Origin: Rhynchopus euleeides
Taxonomy: Eukaryota; Euglenozoa; Diplonemea; Diplonemida; Diplonemidae
Length of the DNA stretch: 64,000 nt
Reading direction: 5' to 3'
Assembly (NCBI GenBank): GCA_963210315.1
Contig: OY723269.1
Coordinates: forward strand, 372,001-436,000
In this document: positions 52,481-61,514 of the stretch, piece after piece
Layout of the letters: each line of letters begins with the position of its first letter
How positions within the stretch are numbered: position 1 is the stretch's first letter
Translations under genes and position numbers: made by a program
Notes under the pieces: model-generated
Database searches by the model: none
Told to the model about the DNA's origin: nothing
Seen by the model: only the letters and a program-made list of their open reading frames with translations

Positions 52481-53139
52481 TTCCTGCAAAACCTCTCATC
52501 GACGTCGATCATCAACCCGGTGTAACGCTAGGTTAGCGCGTCGCCCCAGTGTAAATGGGTTGACGCTTGGTTGACGCTCGGAGGGGGAGGTGGGGAAAAT
52601 CCCCCAGGCACATGCGGAAATCCGCATGTGGAAACTGTACGTACGCATTTCGGAAATCCGCATTCCGCATGTGGAGCGTAACCACTGGCTGCACGGGTTT
52701 AACGTGCGGGGTTGATACCAGGGTGCCACTATCCTGCTGCCCCACCCGTCGCTGGTACGTTCTGGACAAGGATGCAGGCCCTGTGCAACCACCTCATGCC
52801 GACACAACACACCCTTTTGTTGCGTTTTGTTGCCTTCGAGGGCGAGGACACCGGGAGGGGAAGCCCGGGTCGGCGAGCCCAGGTCCTGAGGTCGCCCTGC
52901 TCTGTGCAAAGTACACCCCCTATCAGTGATCTCGCTGGGCTCCGCCTGTCAACTATCACAGAGCGGGGCTCCGCCTGCGTGATAAGGACCTCTTAATCAC
53001 CCCTCGCTACTCACCCCTATCACCCCCTGGGGGTGGTCGGGATAAGTAGCGAGAGCCCTGGCCACACAGTGCGCACAAACACTATGGAATGTGCCTTTGT
53101 TGTGTTGTGTGCACGCTGCAGCCAGTGGTACAGGCTAAT

Positions 53140-53220
53140 CCCTTGTAATTGTCCGCCTGACCTCCTTGTAATTGTCCGTTTCGGCCAAAAATGCCAAAAT
53201 AGGGCGGACAATTACAAGGG
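53140..53220. repeat. CCCTTGTAATTGTCCG inverted-repeat element 2
   Basis: Bounded by the same 16-bp terminal word as the unit at 52071 and its complement, with a second internal CCTTGTAATTGTCCG. Its middle differs from element 1. Confidence 0.85.
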
Positions 53221-53449
53221 GGGGGGGGAGGTAGGTACTGCTGAAAGTTGTTTTGTTGGAACGCACACCCCACTCTTTGTGTACACCACTCCCCGGCCTG
53301 ATAAAGTGGTGTGCGTGGGGCCGCACGATCCAGCTGAAGGCACAGAAAATTTTCCCAGTTGGCTACGCCGAACTAACAAAATAACAAATATCCCGTCCAC
53401 AACGCGGCACGGTCTTCTCCTCTACCGAAAAGCCTCCACAGCTATGACA

Positions 53450-53782
53450 TACCGTATACGTAAATATTATGGAACGTAAATATTATGGAACGGGCCCATT
53501 TTTGGCCGGTCCGTTCCATAATATTTACGTTCCAAAATATTTACAGGGCCAGTTCGGGACTCGGTGGTGAGGACGGCTTGCGTCAGGAATCGCGCGAAAA
53601 GTGCACGAGTAGGTCCCGTCAGGGACTCTGTACGCCGTCCGATCACCTGGTCCAAGTCCCCGAGTCGCAGAAAGCCCTGTAAATATTATGGAACGAAAAA
53701 AATCTGGAACGCCAACCCACCAGCGTTCCAAAATATTTACGTTCCATAATATTTACGTTCCAAAATATTTACGTATACGGTA
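53450..53782. repeat. GTAAATATTATGGAACG nested palindrome element
   Basis: Outer ends TACCGTATACGTAAATATT and its complement. Inside, CGTAAATATTATGGAACG is repeated twice on the left and its variants several times on the right, with another inverted pair at about 53476-53550. This looks like repeated insertion of a short element into itself. Confidence 0.85.
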
Positions 53783-54913
53783 GTATGTTTGACACGCAAT
53801 GCAGGTCCGCCCGCAACATATACTTCCGCCTTCACCTCTTGGGCACTTTCTATGGCCGGGCCCCTTACGCAGCCCCTTCGGAGAATGCCTATCCACCAAC
53901 ACCTCACAGCACACAGCACTCCACAGGACAGGGCGCACAGCACCTCCTTCGGGATGTGCAGGATGTGGCCCACTGTCCCTTGTGGGTGGACAGATGGTTC
54001 TTGGGGGAGGGGGTGGGTGGGGCTGGGTGGAAGGATGCCGCACAGTGCATTCCCCCTCCAGCCAATCAGGCAGGAGGGCCACGACCAGCGTCAGGTCAGC
54101 AGGGCCTACGAAAGGCTAGAAGGGCATTCGCAACAGCGAACGCATAACGTAGGAGGGGTAGATGGGTGGCCAGGTCATCATCACATCAAAGAAGAACCCA
54201 TCCTGTGCACCACCAAAACATACACTGTATAGAACGGAACGACCCTGGCTGTGCCAGATCTCTGAAGGACCCACATAAAGGCATCGACCTTGGCATACGA
54301 GAGCTCTTCTCTCGAAAGCGCATGCCCCCCCCCTCGTCGTTCTTGGGCCCTCTCAGGACAGGCCGCACCTCGCCGACACGGAACGAGAGTCTTTTCCGTT
54401 TAGTGTAGGCCGCACCGAGCGAACTCGGGTGCTGCCTCCACTGTCACACACACGTGAATCACCAATTGTGGCATGCAGATCACACCGATGCCCTTGGTGC
54501 CATCACTACTGTCACATGGCAATCCTTGGTTTGATGTCCACAGGCGACCCCCATCCTGAGAGGTATGTGAGACGGCCTGGGCAGCAAGTTTGCTCGAAAT
54601 GCGTTTTTTTTTGGGGGGGGGGGGGCAGTGTTCTCGCGACTTTTGGGATTTTCAGAAAGTGTGGAGGAGTTTTTCTTTGCGTTTTTTTGGACCTGGAAAT
54701 TTTTTTCCACCCTGAAAATTTTTCTCGCGCGCCTTCGGCGCGCGAGACCACGATCCTGAGCGGCCGGGTGCGAACGACAGTCACACACATGCGACGCAAC
54801 AGCTTCCGTCTGAGTTGGCCAGAAGGAGGATGCCGAAGCGTTCCGTTCCTAGATGACACCTCTTTCCCGAGGTGTCATGATCGCATACAAGGACTTGGCA
54901 ATGGGATGCATGT
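53783..54913. other. Intergenic, nothing recognised
   Basis: No family signature on either strand. An inverted word pair CTCGCGCGCC/GGCGCGCGAG lies near 54725-54745. Confidence 0.4.
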
Positions 54914-54972
54914 CACAGGGGGGTCTGGGGGGCAGAGCCCCCCAGCCGCCGGAGGCCACGGTAGTGAACATT
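54914..54972 (+). repeat. Hairpin repeat unit, single copy
   Basis: Same core as the other units, ending TAGTGAACATTTG. The conserved spacer and partner unit are missing downstream. Confidence 0.85.
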
Positions 54973-55440
54973 TGTTAGCCTGGTCCCCGAGTACGCTCCA
55001 CAGTCGAAGCAAAGTGGAGAGTCACATGCGGTTGGTGTTGCTCTTTCGTCATGAGAGCAATATACGGTGCGGTAAACGGTTTCATGACTGCTGTAAAGGG
55101 CTCCTCCGCAGCCAGGTCCCAAATATTTTTTTTCCCGGAGGAGCTCCTCCACTCCTCCACTCCTCCGACGCATGCATGCTGCTAAATGTGAGATTTTTGG
55201 GCCAAATTTCGGAATCCCAATACATTATTTTTGGGGGCGAGTTTGTTAGGAAAATGGGGGTGGCACAGCGTCGTTCTTCCACACAAGAGGGTCGTTTTTG
55301 GCATCAACGGTTCAAACTCTCTTCACGGCGACCCTACTCAATTTTTTTTGAGTTATTGGGGGCCATTTACTGTGCGTCAAAGTGTCGACGATTGGCCACC
55401 TTTGGCGCCGTGGCTGGTGGGTGGCCATGGGCACACGCTA

Positions 55441-55660
55441 CAAGGGGGGTCTGGGGGGCAGAGCCCCCCAGCCGCCGGAGGCCACGGTAGTGAACATCTG
55501 TTCATTGTGGGCGTAGATTCTGTGTGAGTTGGCTGCGTCCTCCTGAGGCCTGAGGCTACTGGAGTGGTTGGATTCCCTGACTTGATGGGTATCGAAGGGC
55601 TCCAGGGGGTCTGGGGGGCGGAGCCCCCCAGCCGCCGGAGGCCACGGTAGTGGACATCTG
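55441..55660 (+). repeat. Paired-hairpin module 5
   Basis: Duplicate of the module at 35531-35750, units at 55441-55500 and 55604-55660. Confidence 0.85.
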
Positions 55661-56078
55661 TTCCTTGTGGGGTACAGTTTCTGGACTGTGTCCATCTTCC
55701 TGAGGTTGCGTATGGGCCACCCCAGGATTTTGGTGCCCCCCCCAGGCTCACCTCACTGGCAGGGTACCTGGGGGCGGGGGGCCTCAAACCATGCTCTCTT
55801 CCCATTAAACTCGGGGCATGTGTGCTCCGACATGTGGGGTGACTCAATCACCGGTCTATGACGACCGATTCTCCACTTTTTACAGCCTGAGTGGGTTCCC
55901 TGCTGTTCCTGTTGCTTGATCCTCTGGGGAAAAGTCAGAAATTTGGCCAAAAGTGAATAATCGTAACCCCTACGATTATTCAAAACAAATTTACGTATAA
56001 ATGGCCCAGAAAATGTTGTACAATTAATCGCCCCCTTACGATTATTCGACTACTTACGATTAATTGCCCCCCCCCCAG

Positions 56079-56571
56079 TAACGTCAGCTTGTCCTTCTGT
56101 GATGAGGATGCGCAATGCGTCAGCATGTCCGTTCTGACCCGCAATAAAACACGGCGTCGCACCGTCGTCCATAGCCTTGTTAACGTCAGCTTGTCCTTCT
56201 GTGATGAGGATGCGCAATGCGTCAGCATGTCCGTTCTGACCCGCAATAAAACACGGCGTCGCACCGTCGTCCATAGCCTTGTTAACGTCAGCTTGTCCTT
56301 CTGTGATGAGGATGCGCAATGCGTCAGCATGTCCGTTCTGACCCGCAATATAACACGGCGTCGCACCGTCGTCCTTGGCCTTGTTAACATCAGCTTGTCC
56401 TTCCCTGATGAGGCTGCGCAATGCGTCAGCATGTCCGTTCTCAGCCGCAATAAAACACGGCGTCGCACCGTCGTTCTCGGCCTTGTTCACATCAGCTTGT
56501 CCTTCCATAATGAGAATGCGCACTGCGTCAGCGCGTCTGTTCTGAACCGCAACAAATCACGGCGTCGCACT
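56079..56571 (-). pseudogene. Ankyrin array fragment in duplication copy 2
   Basis: Five ankyrin units identical to the 36168-36660 part of module A, including the TGA in the first unit. It runs straight into the right end of the TA-flanked element, whose C run is one base longer than in copy 1. The rest of the array is missing. Confidence 0.85.
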
Positions 56572-57238
56572 GTTATGTTGTGCAATTCCGTGTGTGTGCG
56601 AAGTGGGAAGCCTGTGAAAGGGAGCTGGAGAACACCCTGGTGCGTGATGAGGGGTCCCAGGTCCGGTATCGTGGTAATACTACCCGGGCGAAAATCGAGT
56701 GTATGATCGCTGTAGGCCAGGGGTGTTTTTAATCCCCAGTGAGAGTTATCAGAATCAACGAGACCAGGCTGCTGCAGTATCACAGCAGCTTCCTGTTGAT
56801 AGGGTAACCTGGGGGTGGGCTGGGGACTGCTACCCTCCATTCTGCTCTTGGTGTCCGCTGCTAGTGAAAAAGCATGGTGGAAGCTTGCGACTTGGCCAGT
56901 TTCGGCAGGGTTGGTCAGATGCACTCGGCAGGAGACAGGTTCAATTGCTGGGGTGGGGTGTGTGGGTCGATTCGCCGCAACCACTTACAGTTTACCAACA
57001 AACGCCGTTGCCCAACTTCCCACCCTCTGTCATCCGGTCAGAAGCTCTAAAGGATTGGGGAGAGGAAGGAAAAGCCGAAAGATGTCAACAGCTGTTAGGA
57101 AAAGATACCGGAAATATTGCAGTGAAACAAGACCGAATCCAGGGGTGTGCGCCGGACTTCACCACGCGCCTCTGGAGAAAGCCACTGCGGTCATTCTGCT
57201 CGTTGTTTCCGTGGCCTGTGATGCGCTGAGGCTTTTGT

Positions 57239-58438
57239 TCAGGAGCCGACTGTCTCCATGTGGGGGTCAGGTGGAGGCGGCACCCTGCTGACAGCAGTTA
57301 CGTGCACGGCGGTGTCAAAATGGCTCACTGATGACCGGCCTGTGTAGAATAACCATCTGCCACAGGGGCTCAGTGCAATCGGGCTGGAAGCCGCAGGGGG
57401 TCCAGTGAGGACACCCACAGGCTCGCCCGTGCTGAGGGTGTACAGGCGTTCGGCATTCTGGGTCGACGCCGCCACCACATCGCCCTCCTGTGACACGGCC
57501 ACTTTGCGGAACCTCTCTAAAAATGGTACTGTCTGCCAGAGGCACTGCAGCGAGGCTGTGCACCACACCATCACACCATAGTTAATATAACATGACACCA
57601 GGCAGGTCTCATCACTGCAGAGGGCAACGTCACCTACACCACCCGCTCGCACCGCCGGCTTCGCGAGTGTGTCGGTGTGGCTGAGGTTGGCAAGGTCCCA
57701 CACACGGATTGTCCCGTCATTTGAACCGCTGTAGATGTCGGAGGACGACACATCAATGGTACATACACGGTCTGCGTGGCCCTGCAACACCGCGGTGCAC
57801 ACACCCTCGGCATCCCAGACCCTGATGGTCTTGTCGTCTGAGCCTGACACGACACGTCCACAGTGTGTCCACGCTGCACAAGACACACCAGATGTGTGTC
57901 CTTCAAGTGTGCACACACACCTCCACGTTGAGGTGCAGTATACAGCAATGAGGGATGCCGTGGCGCAGGCAAGACGCTTGCCACACGTGGAGAAGGCGGC
58001 AGCCCGGATGTACGTGTGGCCAACATTCATCTGTGCCACCCGCTCTGCGGTGGTGGTGTTGAACACATGAAGGAAACTGCACTCCGTCCCCACGGCACAC
58101 AGCGTGCCACAGGGCGATACCTTCATCCTCTGTACGCTGTCACGCCCAACGTCGTATTCAGCAGGCGCCTTCACAGAAGGCCAGTATGGCACCAGCTGCA
58201 CGTGCCCCCCAGCCTCCAGCCCCGTGTCTGCGATGCGCTGCGCGTCATCTAGGTTGGCCTTTGCGCCATCCCCCTCACCCTCACCCCCGCCGATCCGTGC
58301 CGCCACCCTGCCATCCCTGGGTGGGACTGCGAAAATCTCCTCCAGCGCCCGCCTCTTCAGGTCCAGCACGGTGTCGGTGTCCCCAACACACACAACGCAG
58401 CTCCGCCCGCTCTGTGTGTGCACCACACTCACCTCCAT
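57239..58438 (-). CDS. Ubiquitin-like/WD40-repeat protein, copy 2
   Basis: The predicted protein is identical to that at 37328-38527. The flanks are also duplicated, so both copies should have the same local regulation unless the assembly is wrong. Confidence 0.88.
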   Translation of the reverse strand: MEVSVVHTQSGRSCVVCVGDTDTVLDLKRRALEEIFAVPPRDGRVAARIGGGEGEGDGAKANLDDAQRIADTGLEAGGHVQLVPYWPSVKAPAEYDVGRDSVQRMKVSPCGTLCAVGTECSFLHVFNTTTAERVAQMNVGHTYIRAAAFSTCGKRLACATASLIAVYCTSTWRCVCTLEGHTSGVSCAAWTHCGRVVSGSDDKTIRVWDAEGVCTAVLQGHADRVCTIDVSSSDIYSGSNDGTIRVWDLANLSHTDTLAKPAVRAGGVGDVALCSDETCLVSCYINYGVMVWCTASLQCLWQTVPFLERFRKVAVSQEGDVVAASTQNAERLYTLSTGEPVGVLTGPPAASSPIALSPCGRWLFYTGRSSVSHFDTAVHVTAVSRVPPPPDPHMETVGS

Positions 58439-59586
58439 TGCTCGCCGTCCCCTTGCCTTCTGTGTGACCTCCTGCTTTGTGTGGGTGATCGTGCGACCAT
58501 CTTCCTCACAGATGCAAGCGGTGTGTGCAACACCCCAGGGTTGGGGTGGGGTGGAGGAACAGAACGCTGCGTTTGCAGCATCATTCAGCGGCAAACCGCT
58601 CCCTAGCCTGGGTACTGCTGCTGCATGGGTTTGCGGGGGGGGAGGGGGTCAGTATGCACGGAGCACGTGTTGGTTTTTGCTGGCTGTGGCGATGTGACGA
58701 CACCGCTCGCATCTAGACACACCGAGGCGACATCACACGGCAGACTTTATTAGAAAACTTAAGCACCAGAAAACGACCAAAACCGGGCAGCAAAGAAAAG
58801 CAGGGGCGTGAGAAAAACAGCAGGCAGAGCCACCGGGCTCGAGCGAAGGACAACAGGCGGCACCGCCTGTACCCACCCCCACTCCATGCACAGCTCACAG
58901 AAAGGCACGGAAAGCCGTGTTGGATTAGCGGACCCGCATCGTACAGAACATCTACGAAAGACGACGCACGAGAACTGATACGCTGTACGGAAAGCCTTGC
59001 CAAGGCAAGGCTCACGAGAATGTAGGGGATCGCGGCGGAGTGCCGGCGAGGAGTATGTCACAGCACATTTCTTGACGGAAAGATTGCCGGAAACTACCCG
59101 ACAGCGAAAGCCCCGCTCCTCCCCCACCCCCCATATCGTGTAAATGAACCAAGCAGCAGGGAGCTAGGCAGCAGCTTAAAAAAAAAGCAAGCGAGCGAGG
59201 ACCTTCGCTGCGGTGTGCCGACGAGGGGCTTGCTGGAAACAAACCCGCAGCGAAGGGCCCTCTGCCCATGCCCTCTTCCTCCCCATGTCGTGTAAACGAA
59301 CCAGGCACCAGGGATGCCAGCACGACTGCCTGACCCCCGCTGAGGTGAAGCGGAGAAACCGAGAACATCGCCGTTCCCTTCTACAGACCGGACGCCTCGG
59401 CACTTTTGGCACGGAAACCTTCTCCACTTCGGGCCTTCAATGTTCTCCATTGAATATTCGCCACTACAGCCAAAATCCGCACCCCCCACTTCTAACGATA
59501 GCGTCATGCGTGAGGGAGCACAGAGCGCCCGACCCCTCCCCACACCACAGTGCGCTTGCGTGACTTCAGTAAGAAACAGGCCGGGC

Positions 59587-60384
59587 TCAGATCCTGAGAA
59601 ACCCCTCGTTAGTGTCGAGAAGCGCCGGCTCAGCGTAAGCCGCCCTCACAAAGTTCGCTAGCGAGTCCTCCGCCAGCTTGCTGACTGCGGCGGACGCCGC
59701 GGCACGCGCCGATGCGGCATCACCCTCATCCGCGGGAACCCCCCTCCCGGCTGCCTTCATGCCGAACGACGGCAGCGTCTCTTCGCACCGAGATGACCCA
59801 GATATGACTTCGAGGGTTTCATAGTGGTCGCGAGAAAGCACGACACCGCTGTCCGTGATGACGCGGCGGAGGAGGTTCACCTCCAGCTGCCGCAAGCGGT
59901 TCTGCTGCTCGAGATGCGCCAGCCGCTGCAGCACGCCGTGCATCTCCTGCTTCAGAACGGCCTGCTCCGACACCGGCAGCGCTGGGGTGGGGCGCGCGTA
60001 TGTCGAACACGTTGCATATGCCGGGTGATCCGGCCCGACCAGGCCCAGGCAGACACCCTCCGCCTCGTCGCGTGCCTGCAGCAGGATCTCCTCCCGTGTG
60101 GCTGTAGTGGCAGGTGAAGGCAGCAGCGGCAGCACGACAGCGGTGATCTCCTCGCGCCGCCTGGCCTGCGTGATGTCCTCATCCTGCACGCCGCGGTGAC
60201 GATCCTCCAGCGACGCCTTGCCCACCTCGCGCAGGACGTCGTTCAGCTCCCCGCGCTCCCGCGTCACGCGGTGACGGTACTCCGCATCTTTAGCACGCTG
60301 CTTGTCGATCTCCTTCTGGATAGTCGCGGTGAGCTGCGCATCAGCATCCCCGAGCGTCGTCGGCGCCCCCTCGATGTGCAGCAT
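59587..60384 (-). CDS. Coiled-coil protein of unknown function, copy 2
   Basis: Identical in sequence to the product of 39676-40473, including the acceptor-like CTGCCGCCCTGCAG before the ATG. Confidence 0.6.
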   Translation of the reverse strand: MLHIEGAPTTLGDADAQLTATIQKEIDKQRAKDAEYRHRVTRERGELNDVLREVGKASLEDRHRGVQDEDITQARRREEITAVVLPLLPSPATTATREEILLQARDEAEGVCLGLVGPDHPAYATCSTYARPTPALPVSEQAVLKQEMHGVLQRLAHLEQQNRLRQLEVNLLRRVITDSGVVLSRDHYETLEVISGSSRCEETLPSFGMKAAGRGVPADEGDAASARAAASAAVSKLAEDSLANFVRAAYAEPALLDTNEGFLRI

Positions 60385-61514
60385 CTGCAGGGCGGCAGTC
60401 CCGTGGAGTGTGGGGGGTGTGGGGGTGAGCGCACACTCCTGTGTCAAAGGCTGTGGAAGGAAGAGCTGCGAAGCGCGCTAAGGCAGAGCTGGGAAAGATT
60501 TGAGGCTGGGGGCCGCAGAAACCGTGCCAAGTCAGTGTGAGGGGGGCGGGTGAGTGGGGGTTGGGCAGGGTGGGGGGAGGGGGGGTCCGGTGCGGCACGT
60601 TCGTCGCTTGACAACTTTGAAGGCAGTGGTGTCTGTCAGCCAACAGTTGCTGCTGCCCTTCCCACCGGTGCGGGTGGGCAGCGGCAAGCCATGGAAAAAT
60701 GTAAACCGTCCCGCATGGTCCCTTGGCTCCCTGCCACGGGACTGCAGCGGCACAGCCAAAATCATAAAATGGGTTGAACAAGAGAGAGAGGGTGGGGGGG
60801 GAGAGCGGCAAGCAGGTGTGCTGTATGTGTGTGCGCCGTGTGGCACACATGCACAGGCAGACAGGGGCGGGGGCGGGGGGCTGAGAGCGGCGAGAAGGGC
60901 AGCATCTGCATGGATGTCTGCCCTCTTGCCGCACCCCAGCGCAAGCACGCCCCCGCCAGGTTCCGTGTGTTCGGAAGTAGCCGTGACAAAGTCGGTGGGG
61001 GTGGGGCAAGGGGAAAAGGGGGAAAGATACCCACTGCCGATCGGATCCAGAATCATACACACAGAAGGGGGCTGCATCACAGCCTTCAGGGTCTCCTGCT
61101 CGATAGCATTGTCCTTCTGGTTCTGCATTTCCTCTGTCTCCTTCGACGCGGTGATCTCGCAGTAAAAGTAAACACACTCAGTCGGGCGAGGGAACGGCAA
61201 CACGCACAAAGCGGCAAACACTGGTGTGGGTGTTTGTGACAGGCAGGACAGCACCGCAAGGCACCCCCGTGTTGGCACCACACACCAGCAAGGTCTGCTC
61301 TCGGATGGAGGTCGGTTGATAAACTTGTGGTTTGTTGTTGGTTTGTGGGAGTTGAAGGGGCAAGGGACGCATGTGTCCCTGCCGACAGAATATATGGGGG
61401 GAGGAAACCACAAGAGAAGACGCAGCGTGTCACCATCCTACTGTGAGGAAAAAAAGCGTCTCGCATTCGCATCTGCAGGTGCATGCGCAGCTGCGGTCAC
61501 AATCACAATCACAC

